A stretch of DNA of 64,000 bases from Porcipelethomonas sp964621265 (GTDB lineage Bacteria; Bacillota; Clostridia; Oscillospirales; Ruminococcaceae): contig CAZULQ010000001.1 in the NCBI GenBank assembly GCA_964621265.1, positions 1 through 64,000 on the forward strand, in the 5' to 3' direction. A program made the translations under genes and the position numbers. Shown here one piece after another: positions 57,156 through 64,000 of the stretch. Position 1 is the stretch's first letter, and the number at the start of each line of letters is the position of its first letter. The notes under the pieces are model-generated. The model was given only the letters and a program-made list of their open reading frames with translations, was not told where the DNA came from and ran no database searches.

Positions 57156-57500
57156 ATGTCAGTTAAAAGAGGCGAAATCTACTACGCTGATTTAAGCCCT
57201 GTTGTCGGGTCGGAACAGGGCGGAATCAGACCTGTACTTATAGTTCAGAACGATGTCGGCAACCGTCACAGTCCGACAGTTATCGCAGCGGCAATTACAA
57301 GCCAGAAGGAAAAGGCAAAGCTCCCGACCCACATCGAGCTGAGTGCATCAGGCTGTGGTCTTTCAAAGGACAGCGTTGTACTGCTTGAACAAATCAGGAC
57401 AATAGATAAAAAAAGACTTAAAGAACGTATGGGAGAGCTTGAAACAGGCGATATGAACCGTGTAGACACAGCGCTTTCCATAAGCTTTGGGTTGTCATAA
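57156..57500 (+). CDS. mazF: MazF/PemK-type endoribonuclease toxin (EndoA-like), no antitoxin alongside
   Basis: A 114-residue MazF-family endoribonuclease that cleaves mRNA at short motifs. The family start VKRGEIYYADLSPVVGSEQGG.RPVLI and the VIAAAITSQ and S.VLLEQIRT.DK.RL segments match Bacillus EndoA closely. GGAG precedes the ATG. The 217 bp upstream hold the promoter of the divergent gltA and no reading frame for a MazE-like antitoxin, so if the toxin is controlled the antitoxin is elsewhere. A strong terminator follows; single-gene unit. Confidence 0.93.
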   Translation: MSVKRGEIYYADLSPVVGSEQGGIRPVLIVQNDVGNRHSPTVIAAAITSQKEKAKLPTHIELSASGCGLSKDSVVLLEQIRTIDKKRLKERMGELETGDMNRVDTALSISFGLS

Positions 57501-57503
57501 CAG

Positions 57504-57536
57504 AAAACAGGAAGAGTTATAGGCTCTTCCTGTTTT
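57504..57536 (+). terminator. Terminator of mazF
   Basis: AAAACAGGAAGAG (57504-57516) and CTCTTCCTGTTTT (57524-57536) form a perfect 13-bp stem followed by TTT. Confidence 0.93.
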
Positions 57537-57552
57537 TTTACATATTATACAA

Positions 57553-58224
57553 TCAGAAGCCAAGCTGTTCCTTAACGAGAACAACCTTGATTCTGTTCTT
57601 ATGACGCTGCTTTGCAGAAATGAGATAGTTACAGCAGATTCTTGCATCTGAAGCACATCCACTTGTCATATCAGGACATTCCTTTGTGAATGCCGCACAT
57701 TCACCTGTCTTTGCACAATAAGTATCACAGCTGAGACGAACTGTATTTGCAGGTGCCGCAAGCTTTTTAACTCTTGTTACTGCCTCATCGAGATTTGCAA
57801 CAATCTTATTATATCCCGCAACGATTATTACAGAATCAGGACCATAGGCAATTGCCGCAACTCTGTTACTGTTTCCGTCAACATTGTAAAGAACGCCGTC
57901 CTCAGTAATTGCGTTTGCACTTGAAAGGTAAACATCAGCACAGAAGCATTTTCTGTAAAGCTCCTTGATATTTTCAGGAGCAACAGCTGTTCTGTCGAGG
58001 TAATTATAGTTTCCGCTCTTTATGATATCATATATTCCGCATTCTGTAACACTTACAGAACCACCGTTTGCAACAGTACTACCCTCAGGAATAAGCTCCA
58101 TAACCTTCTTTGCAGCGTCTTCCTTTGTGTCCACCACATAAGCTTCCATATTATTTGCTCTTAAAGCCTCAGCTGTCTTATTGAGTCTCTTTTCAATAAC
58201 AGCCATTACATTTGAATCTGCCAT
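57553..58224 (-). CDS. LUD-domain protein (LutC-like lactate utilisation family)
   Basis: A 223-residue protein with the LUD (DUF162) domain: GSTVANGGSVSVTECGI, YLSSANAITEDGVLYNVDGNSNRVAAI and YGPDSVIIVAGYNKIV. The C-terminal part has a cluster of cysteines (CDTYCAKTGEC, then CPD.TSGC..D.RICC) that could hold a metal or cluster. Stand-alone members are common in clostridia and their function is unknown; LutA/LutB partners are absent. The ATG at 58224 with GGAGGT 7 bp upstream is used. It lies directly after nadA. Confidence 0.83.
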   Translation of the reverse strand: MADSNVMAVIEKRLNKTAEALRANNMEAYVVDTKEDAAKKVMELIPEGSTVANGGSVSVTECGIYDIIKSGNYNYLDRTAVAPENIKELYRKCFCADVYLSSANAITEDGVLYNVDGNSNRVAAIAYGPDSVIIVAGYNKIVANLDEAVTRVKKLAAPANTVRLSCDTYCAKTGECAAFTKECPDMTSGCASDARICCNYLISAKQRHKNRIKVVLVKEQLGF

Positions 58225-58238
58225 TTTATGTACCTCCA

Positions 58239-59162
58239 TCAGTCTCCGAGACGAATCATTTCATCAATACACACGCATGCGCTCTTAATTTCTTCGTCAG
58301 TCATTTTTATTTCACAAGCTTTGCCGTTGTCCATGTTAAGAAGTGTGTTGTATACGTCCATAAGCGTAATCATCTTCATATCGGCACACATAAGCTTCTT
58401 TGAAAGATAGTAGAAGTTCTTGTCAGGACATGCATACTGCAGATGTTCTACAATACTTGTCTCTGTGCCGATGATAAATTCCTTAGCGTCCGACTCCATG
58501 GCAAATTTCATGATGCCTGAAGTGGAGCCGACATAGTCAGCTTCGTTTGTGATTTCAGGCTTACATTCAGGGTGAACAAGTAAAAGCGCATCAGGATGTG
58601 CTTCCTTTGCCGCCTTCAGCTCTTCGGCAGTTACCGCCGCATGAACAGGACAGCCGCCGTTTAAAAGCTTGACGTCCTTGTGCGGAAGCTGTTTCTGTAC
58701 ATAGCTTCCGAGATTGCAGTCAGGGATAAACAGAATCTTATCATTTTCAAGCTTTTCTGCAATTTTAACAGCTGTTGCAGATGTAACACAGACGTCGCAT
58801 ACTGACTTGAGAGCCGCTGTTGTATTTATGTACGCCATAACTGTTCTGTCAGGTTCTGCTTCTTTCATCTTTGCAATTTCAGCAGGATTCATCTGTTCTG
58901 CCATAGGACAGCCTGCTCCCTCATTCGCAAGAAAAACTCTCTTCTGAGGAGAAAGCATTTTAACAGTCTCCGCCATAAAGTGTACACCGCACATGATAAA
59001 TACGTCGCAGTCATGCTTTTTTGCGGCAACGCTCAAAGCATAGGAGTCGCCTGTTTCATCAGCTATTTCAATAATCTCCTTTGCAACGTAGGAATGCGCA
59101 AGAATAACAGCATTCTTTTCCTTTTTGAGTCTGAGTATTTCTTCCTGTATTTTATTAATCAT
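58239..59162 (-). CDS. nadA: Quinolinate synthase
   Basis: A 307-residue NadA that condenses iminoaspartate with dihydroxyacetone phosphate to quinolinate using a [4Fe-4S] cluster. Three cluster cysteines fit MCGVHFMAET, VCDVCVTSATA and the CPDKNFYYLSKKLMC region; AHSYVAKEI and VHPECKPE are substrate motifs. NadB and NadC are not in the window, but pncB/pncA salvage genes are at 38-40 kb. It precedes the LUD gene by 14 bp. Confidence 0.94.
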   Translation of the reverse strand: MINKIQEEILRLKKEKNAVILAHSYVAKEIIEIADETGDSYALSVAAKKHDCDVFIMCGVHFMAETVKMLSPQKRVFLANEGAGCPMAEQMNPAEIAKMKEAEPDRTVMAYINTTAALKSVCDVCVTSATAVKIAEKLENDKILFIPDCNLGSYVQKQLPHKDVKLLNGGCPVHAAVTAEELKAAKEAHPDALLLVHPECKPEITNEADYVGSTSGIMKFAMESDAKEFIIGTETSIVEHLQYACPDKNFYYLSKKLMCADMKMITLMDVYNTLLNMDNGKACEIKMTDEEIKSACVCIDEMIRLGD

Positions 59163-59172
59163 AAGTCCTCCA

Positions 59173-60531
59173 TTACTTTTTTACGGCTTTTGTTTTTTCC
59201 TCAGTCTGTTCCTGCTGAGTTGTTTCAGCCTTTTCATCTGCTTTTGTATCCTCTTGATTTCCAGATTCTTCCTCTTCCTTTTCGTGTATCATATGTTCTG
59301 AATCCGGAAGGCTGTAATCAATTTCCTTGTAGTAATCAGTACTTCTCGGGAACTTCTTTGTTTCAAGCTTTGAAACAATAATCTCACGGAAAATGCTGTA
59401 GAACACAGCAAAAAGAGGTATAAACGCAACCATACCGATTATTCCGAAAAGTCCGCCGCCCGCAAAGATTGCAAACATTGTCCAGAATGACGGGAGTCCG
59501 AGAGAATCACCCAGAATCTTAGGTCCGAGGACGTTTCCGTCAAACTGCTGAAGCAGGAACACGAAAATTATAAATATAATTGTCTTTTCAGGTGTTGTAA
59601 GCAGTATGAGAAGTGCACTCGGTACTGCCCCGATAAAAGGACCAAAAAACGGGATTATATTTGTAACCCCGACAAATACGCTGATTAACACAGCATAGTT
59701 TCTCATGCCGAGTATCATCATTCCGATAAAGCAGAGAACACCGATAATTGCAGAGTCAATAACCTTTCCCGAAAGGAAGCTTATGAATGTTGAATTTGAC
59801 CTTGACGCAATTGAAAAGATGTGTACTCTTGCTTTTTCAGGAAAAAGTGCATAGGTGATTTTTCTTGCCTGTGCAATAAGAGTATCACGGCTGAAAAGAA
59901 GATATATTGAAAATACCATACCGATAAGGCAGTTTTTAAGACCTGTAAGGAATGACCATGCGCTGTCTGTCACATCAGCAACAATTCCGTCTTCAGCAAG
60001 AATATTGTCAAGCTTCGGCTGATACTGTGCGATAATCTCCTTCGCCATATCCTCAACGCTGTCAAACTTGCTGTTGATATAATCATGAATCTGCGGATTT
60101 ACTTCAAGAGTATCGTTTACGATTCCATTCAGCATATCCTGAAGATTATTGAGATAGGATGACATGTTGGCAAACAGATTCTTGAGCGTTCCCAGAATTT
60201 CAGGTACAAGCGAACCGAGTATTGCTGTTATGACGCCAAGCAGGAAAACCATTGCAAGCGTTATGCCGATTGTCCTTGATAATTTCGGAAATTTCTTTTT
60301 ACGGAAAACAAATCTTCCAAGCTGTTTTTCAATAAATTTTACAAGCGGATTCAGAAGATATGCAATAACAACACCCCATATAACCGGTGCTAAAATTGTG
60401 AACAGCTTGTTCATAAAATCCAGTATCACATGATATTTAAAAACAAGCGCTGTCATAAGCAGGCAGACTGCAAAAACAATTATGCAGTAAACTGCCCTGG
60501 TTGTCTGTTTTTCGTTGAATTTAATTTTCAT
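59173..60531 (-). CDS. AI-2E family transporter (YdiK/PerM-type permease)
   Basis: A 452-residue membrane protein with about eight transmembrane helices: two near the N-terminus, a long extracytoplasmic loop (about 105-200) and a cluster from 205 onward, including GVTNIIPFFGPFIGAVP near 290, the family signature, and FDGNVLGPKILGDSLGL. The tail is long, acidic and low-complexity (EKEEEESGNQE...). The family exports AI-2 or acts in sodium/proton exchange in different species; no substrate is implied here. It is 10 bp from nadA. Confidence 0.9.
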   Translation of the reverse strand: MKIKFNEKQTTRAVYCIIVFAVCLLMTALVFKYHVILDFMNKLFTILAPVIWGVVIAYLLNPLVKFIEKQLGRFVFRKKKFPKLSRTIGITLAMVFLLGVITAILGSLVPEILGTLKNLFANMSSYLNNLQDMLNGIVNDTLEVNPQIHDYINSKFDSVEDMAKEIIAQYQPKLDNILAEDGIVADVTDSAWSFLTGLKNCLIGMVFSIYLLFSRDTLIAQARKITYALFPEKARVHIFSIASRSNSTFISFLSGKVIDSAIIGVLCFIGMMILGMRNYAVLISVFVGVTNIIPFFGPFIGAVPSALLILLTTPEKTIIFIIFVFLLQQFDGNVLGPKILGDSLGLPSFWTMFAIFAGGGLFGIIGMVAFIPLFAVFYSIFREIIVSKLETKKFPRSTDYYKEIDYSLPDSEHMIHEKEEEESGNQEDTKADEKAETTQQEQTEEKTKAVKK

Positions 60532-60612
60532 AGCTTACCCCATTATCTGAAATTTTGTACTTATTTTTATTATACTACATTTTCTTTCAAAATGGAATAG
60601 CTTTTTTTAAAT

Positions 60613-61944
60613 TTATATAAATGACGCTATAAAAATTATGACTATCATTGTCGGTGCAAAGAATTTTATAAGAAACGTGAGTGCGTTTCTGAAATACACC
60701 TTATATTTCCCACCCGAAGAAAGCTCCTCAAAAAGCTCTGACATACCCCAGTAGTAGCCTGTCAGAATACACAGGAAGAATCCGCCTATCGGCATCAGAA
60801 TATTGTCAGCAAGTATCGTCAGAAAATCAAAAATCGTTTTACCGAATATTCTGAAGTCGCTGAGCACTCCAAACGAGAGTGACGCCAGAATTCCCACCTC
60901 GCAGAAAAAAATCCCCGGAATTATACATGCCTTTTTGCGTGACCAGCCCTTAGTGTCGATGAAATAAGCTGCTATAACCTCGATAAGCGAAATTGAAGAT
61001 GTAACCGCCGCAAAGAATATAAGCAGAAAGAATATTATTCCGAAAATCCGCCCGAGCTTCATGCTTGCGAACACATAAGGAAGCGTCTGGAAAATAAGTC
61101 CCGAACCGCCCGCAGGCTCAAGTCCGAATGAAAATACAGCCGGCAATATCGCAAAGCATGCAAGGAGTGCGATTATAAGGTCGAAAAGCGGAATGAACAA
61201 TGCGTTTTTCTGAATTGATGAATCACGGGAAAGATAGCTGCCATAGGTTATAAGGGTTCCCATACCGAGACTGAGACTGAAAAAGACCTGTCCCATTGCG
61301 CTCAGGATTATGCCGAAAATATCCTTTATTCCGCCAACTGCTGAAAAATCAGGTATCAGAAAAAAATTCACACCTTCTCCTGAACCCGGAAGTATAACTG
61401 AATTTATAACAATAAATATCAGAAATACGCCAAGAAGCGGCAAAAATATTTTGCTTATCCTTTCAATACCGCCCGAAACTCCCCGAATTACAATCGCAAT
61501 ACTCAGTATGCAAAACAAAAGCTGCCATATAACAGGCTCTGTGACAGAAGATGAAAATTCGTGAAAATATTCGTCTGGCTTTGAAATATCGCCCGAAAAA
61601 ATATATTTGAAAAGATATTTTAAAACCCAGCCGCCTACAACTCCGTAAAAGCAGAGAATGCAAAAAGACCCGAAAATTCCCGCAAAGCCTGTAAAGCCCC
61701 AGCCTTTTTTCAGCTTTTCACAGGCGCTGTATGCGTTAAGACGTGTCCGTCTGCCGATTGCCATTTCAGTCATGAGAATAGGAGCGCCAAGCAGTACAAG
61801 AAGTATGATATAAACAAGAATAAACAGTCCTCCGCCGTTCTGCCCCACAACATAAGGGAATTTCCACAGATTTCCAAGCCCCACGGCTGAACCTGCCGCC
61901 GCCATTAAAAAACCGAAATCCGATGACCACTGTTCTCGTTTCAT
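60613..61944 (-). CDS. Sodium-dependent transporter, SNF/NSS family
   Basis: A 443-residue LeuT-fold symporter with about eleven hydrophobic helices. The N-terminal sodium/substrate helix has FLMAAAGSAVGLGNLWKFPY (about residues 11-30) and YVVGQNGGGLF follows; TM6 reads FFSLSLGMGTLITYGSYL. Members take up amino acids with sodium. The specific substrate is not predictable. The ATG at 61944 has AGGTGG 6 bp upstream. A strong terminator of the upstream spoVM lies before it. Confidence 0.92.
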   Translation of the reverse strand: MKREQWSSDFGFLMAAAGSAVGLGNLWKFPYVVGQNGGGLFILVYIILLVLLGAPILMTEMAIGRRTRLNAYSACEKLKKGWGFTGFAGIFGSFCILCFYGVVGGWVLKYLFKYIFSGDISKPDEYFHEFSSSVTEPVIWQLLFCILSIAIVIRGVSGGIERISKIFLPLLGVFLIFIVINSVILPGSGEGVNFFLIPDFSAVGGIKDIFGIILSAMGQVFFSLSLGMGTLITYGSYLSRDSSIQKNALFIPLFDLIIALLACFAILPAVFSFGLEPAGGSGLIFQTLPYVFASMKLGRIFGIIFFLLIFFAAVTSSISLIEVIAAYFIDTKGWSRKKACIIPGIFFCEVGILASLSFGVLSDFRIFGKTIFDFLTILADNILMPIGGFFLCILTGYYWGMSELFEELSSGGKYKVYFRNALTFLIKFFAPTMIVIIFIASFI

Positions 61945-62021
61945 ATACTTCCACCTCACAATAAAATATGATTTTATTATGCGCAGAGAGTATAAAAATA
62001 TGTGAAAGCTAATAACATAAA

Positions 62022-62050
62022 ATCAGCGAAGCTAAAAAAGCTTCGCTGAT
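62022..62050 (-). terminator. Terminator of the rsgA-thiN-spoVM unit
   Basis: ATCAGCGAAGCT (62022-62033) and AGCTTCGCTGAT (62039-62050) form a perfect 12-bp stem with a 5-nt loop; TTTTATG follows on the minus strand. It begins 1 bp after the spoVM stop. Confidence 0.9.
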
Positions 62051-62051
62051 A

Positions 62052-62141
62052 TCATTCCACATTTTCTTCTTTTTTAATTCTGAATATAAACCTCAGTACA
62101 CCCGATAAAAGCTTCGGACTTTTGATTACAACAATTTTCAT
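62052..62141 (-). CDS. spoVM: Stage V sporulation protein SpoVM (29 residues)
   Basis: A 29-codon gene with ATG at 62139-62141, GGAGG 9 bp upstream and TGA at 62052-62054. The peptide, starting MKIVVIKSPKLLSG and continuing VLRFIFRIKKEE, matches SpoVM of Bacillus (M-K-F-x-x-I-K-x-P-K-x-L-x-G-x-x-R), including the helix-breaking proline. SpoVM is an amphipathic helix that recognises the convex forespore membrane and anchors SpoIVA and the coat. The neighbours thiN and rsgA are the same as in Bacillus, and the gene ends at a terminator. Too short for routine ORF calling, but strongly supported. Confidence 0.88.
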   Translation of the reverse strand: MKIVVIKSPKLLSGVLRFIFRIKKEENVE

Positions 62142-62189
62142 AATGCTCAACCTCCGCTATATTGTTTATACTGTATTATATTCAGTTTT

Positions 62190-62828
62190 TCAGCTTTGGT
62201 TCATATCTTTTGAAAAAATAACCAGTAAACTTCCCTTTTCTATGGAAATTACACCCGATTTTCCTGTTACCTCATTGCTGACTCCAAGCGGAAAGCTGTT
62301 TTTGAGCGTACCGTTTTTTAGCGGATATTTAAAACCTGTTGCCGTAATTCCTGAGCATTCATCTCCAAAGGAAAACAGCGAGCAGTAATAACCACGCAAA
62401 CGGCTGTACACCCTGACACCTGGTCCCTGCATTGTCGCAATGTTTCCATTACCCACAAGCTCGCCGTTACCGCCGTGTTTCAGAATATATCTGAGTGTCT
62501 GCAAATTTGCAAAAGTATGGTCAAGGCGTCCGCCGAGTCCGCCGATGATTGTAATATTCTTATACCCACGCTCAAGCGCTAATTTCACCGCAAGCATTGT
62601 GTCAGTATCATCTTTCTCAGGCGGATACTTGATAATCTCCCATTTATCGGGAAGCTTACCCTTGTAGGTATCAAAGTCGCCAATCAGTACATCAGGCTCA
62701 ATTCCTTTTTTAAGTGCAATACGCAGACCTCCGTCGGCACAGATTACATATCTGTTATCCTCGAATATCACGTCATCACATTTTGAATCAGGTGAGCCGG
62801 CAAAAATATAACATTTTTTAATACCCAT
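62190..62828 (-). CDS. thiN: Thiamine pyrophosphokinase
   Basis: A 212-residue TPK that converts thiamine to thiamine diphosphate, the cofactor of the transketolase encoded at 18-20 kb. The N-terminal domain has ICADGGLRIA, PDVLIGDFDT and KDDTDTMLAVKLA (metal/ATP site), then GGLGGRLDHTFANL; the C-terminal beta domain binds thiamine. The ATG at 62828 has GGGAGC upstream and lies 1 bp after the rsgA stop. A longer open frame extends into rsgA, but it has no ribosome site and is not family sequence. Confidence 0.93.
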   Translation of the reverse strand: MGIKKCYIFAGSPDSKCDDVIFEDNRYVICADGGLRIALKKGIEPDVLIGDFDTYKGKLPDKWEIIKYPPEKDDTDTMLAVKLALERGYKNITIIGGLGGRLDHTFANLQTLRYILKHGGNGELVGNGNIATMQGPGVRVYSRLRGYYCSLFSFGDECSGITATGFKYPLKNGTLKNSFPLGVSNEVTGKSGVISIEKGSLLVIFSKDMNQS

Positions 62829-62829
62829 A

Positions 62830-63690
62830 TCAAAGCTCCCATTCCTTGATTTTTTTTGCGTCCTCATACATTGCGCAGTAGTTTTCATGACGTGAGCGTG
62901 AAATCCTTCCGTCCTTAACCGCCTCGATAACCATGCACCCTTTTTCCTTTGTGTGAGAGCAATCACGGAATTTACACTCTCCCTCGAATTCTTCAAATTC
63001 CCTGAAACAACGGCTCAGTTCTTCCTTGCGGATTATACTGTATTTATCCGTTTCAAAGGTTGAGAAACCAGGAGTGTCAGCAATATAACCGCCCCAAGGA
63101 AGCTTATAGAGCTCAGCATGACGTGTTGTATGTCTGCCACGTCCAAGCTTTTTACTGATTTCCCCTGTCGGAATATTGAAGTCCTCACAGATTGCGTTAA
63201 GGAGGGTTGATTTTCCCGCACCACTGTTTCCTGTAAAGGCACTGATTTTATTTTTCAGAAGCTCTCTGATTTCAGCGGCAGGGTCATCCTGTGAATAATC
63301 AATCGTCAGAACTGTAATGCCGACTTCTCTGTAAATGCTTACAATTTTTTCACAGCTTTCGATGTCAATTTTCGTTACAGCAATTACAGGAGTTATATTC
63401 TGATATTCAGCCACAGCTATGAACTTATCAAGCAGAAGAAGATTCGGTGCAGGCTGAGTTACCGATACGACAAAAACAAGATAATCAAGATTTGCAAGAG
63501 GCGGTCTTATAAGACAGTTTCTGCGCTCGTGTATCTCGTTGATAACACCGTCTTCAAACTCAATATCATCACCAACACATGGTGAAATCCCCTGCTTTCT
63601 GAAAACTCCTCTTGCTTTACATTCATATACACCGTCGGAGGACTCTGCAAGATAGAGTCCTCCGATTGATTTTGTTATAATGCCTCTCAT
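62830..63690 (-). CDS. rsgA: Ribosome small subunit-dependent GTPase RsgA
   Basis: A 286-residue circularly permuted GTPase of 30S assembly: an N-terminal OB fold, then motifs in the order G4 (VTKID), G1 (GNSGAGKSTLLN near residue 160) and G3 (DTPGFS), then a zinc-binding domain with C....CKFRDCSHTKEKGC. The ATG overlaps the stop of the preceding gene (TAATG). The prkC-rsgA-thiN-spoVM order, here without rpe, matches the Bacillus region. Confidence 0.95.
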   Translation of the reverse strand: MRGIITKSIGGLYLAESSDGVYECKARGVFRKQGISPCVGDDIEFEDGVINEIHERRNCLIRPPLANLDYLVFVVSVTQPAPNLLLLDKFIAVAEYQNITPVIAVTKIDIESCEKIVSIYREVGITVLTIDYSQDDPAAEIRELLKNKISAFTGNSGAGKSTLLNAICEDFNIPTGEISKKLGRGRHTTRHAELYKLPWGGYIADTPGFSTFETDKYSIIRKEELSRCFREFEEFEGECKFRDCSHTKEKGCMVIEAVKDGRISRSRHENYCAMYEDAKKIKEWEL

Positions 63691-64000
63691 TACGCTTCTC
63701 CGCCTTCAACAAGAGGTTCATCCTGTTCTTCATCTTCCTCTTCAGGGGCAGGAGGATCAGTAGGTGCCTCAGTCGGTGCTTCTGTCGGAGCTTCAGTTGC
63801 AGGAGGAATATATTCCTGAACCTGAGGTGCCTGTGTTGCAGGCTTTTCAAGTCCGTTTACAGTCTGGAACGCTCTGTCAATTGTTTCTTCAACAGGTGAG
63901 AATGTTCCTTCTTCAAAGTTCATTGTATATCTGCCGAGAACAGCTGTGAGGTTGTTTTCAAGATTTGTAAGAACGAGTGTTACCTCAGAGTCTGTACCCT
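63690..64000 (-). CDS. C-terminal fragment, probably of a PASTA Ser/Thr protein kinase (PrkC)
   Basis: The last 103 codons of a gene that enters from the right edge in the minus direction, with TAA at 63690-63692. The visible part starts with GTDSEVTLVLTN, similar to the end of a PASTA repeat, then an uncharacterised segment, then a Pro/Thr/Glu/Ala low-complexity tail (APTEAPTEAPT) ending in an acidic stretch. Overlap with rsgA (TAATG) and the usual prkC-rsgA order point to the PASTA kinase that senses muropeptides. The kinase domain is outside the window, so the identity is tentative. Confidence 0.5.
   Translation of the reverse strand, partial: GTDSEVTLVLTNLENNLTAVLGRYTMNFEEGTFSPVEETIDRAFQTVNGLEKPATQAPQVQEYIPPATEAPTEAPTEAPTDPPAPEEEDEEQDEPLVEGGEA

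Noticed and set aside
62829..62996. N-terminal extension of thiN into rsgA
   Set aside because: The extra 56 residues overlap rsgA coding sequence and lack a ribosome site; the ATG at 62828 has GGGAGC and starts the TPK fold.

Overview
The window reads as a chromosomal segment of a spore-lineage, low-GC Gram-positive anaerobe of the Oscillospiraceae, most likely a Ruminococcus-type gut or rumen bacterium. Support comes from the sporulation genes (yqfC, yqfD, ylbJ, a 29-codon spoVM, a ylzJ-like gene next to ftsK/spoIIIE and tepA), the ispH-S1 fusion typical of clostridia, a glutamine synthetase paired with an ANTAR regulator, and a secreted transglutaminase-fold protein ending in a type I dockerin, which points to a cellulosome- or amylosome-like system. 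Genus assignment is inference. I see no prophage, insertion sequence, CRISPR array or rRNA operon. Intergenic gaps are all shorter than 300 bp.

Layout. 1-4066 (minus): yqfC-yqfD-phoH-ybeY-era-yqzL, the conserved RNA-metabolism and sporulation cluster. 4144-6026 (plus): ylbJ and an unrecognised zinc-ribbon protein with 45-bp tandem repeats. 6049-8453 (minus): a two-component system, a decayed ABC ATPase C-terminus just upstream of it, and an AbrB-type regulator. 8623-8862 (plus): tRNA-Lys(TTT), tRNA-Lys(CTT), tRNA-Glu(CTC). 9017-18029 (plus): glnA with its ANTAR regulator, a metallo-beta-lactamase-fold hydrolase, hemZ, a DUF4317 protein, an HtrA protease, a 1-phosphofructokinase-type kinase, HPr and superoxide dismutase.

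18067-53035 is almost entirely minus-strand housekeeping: split transketolase; rluD-lspA-ileS-divIVA-ylmH-sepF-yggS with an HlyD-like adaptor, hfq, miaA, mutL and mutS upstream; ricA-like-miaB-mtnN; pncB and a nicotinamidase-like gene; an SGNH lipoprotein; then a long run tepA-ylzJ-uppP-ftsK-ygiQ-MBL-DUF3006-yhiN-cmk-plsC-ispH/S1. 53182-56932 (minus): the dockerin protein, rplL, rplJ with an L10-type leader, and citrate synthase. 57156 (plus): a solitary mazF. 57553-64000 (minus): LUD protein, nadA, an AI-2E-family permease, a sodium-dependent transporter, spoVM, thiN, rsgA and the 3' end of what is probably the PASTA kinase gene, matching the Bacillus prkC-cpgA-thiN-spoVM order.

Promoters are readable: several perfect or near-perfect sigma-A sites with 17-bp spacers. 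The least ordinary signals are a hexaloop hairpin of ANTAR-target type in the glnA leader, two tiny sporulation-associated genes below normal ORF cut-offs (spoVM, ylzJ-like), a repeated and palindromic operator-like element over the mtnN-miaB-ricA promoter, a dense RNA-like structure between the sugar kinase and HPr, and the remnant of an ABC transporter beside a sensor kinase.
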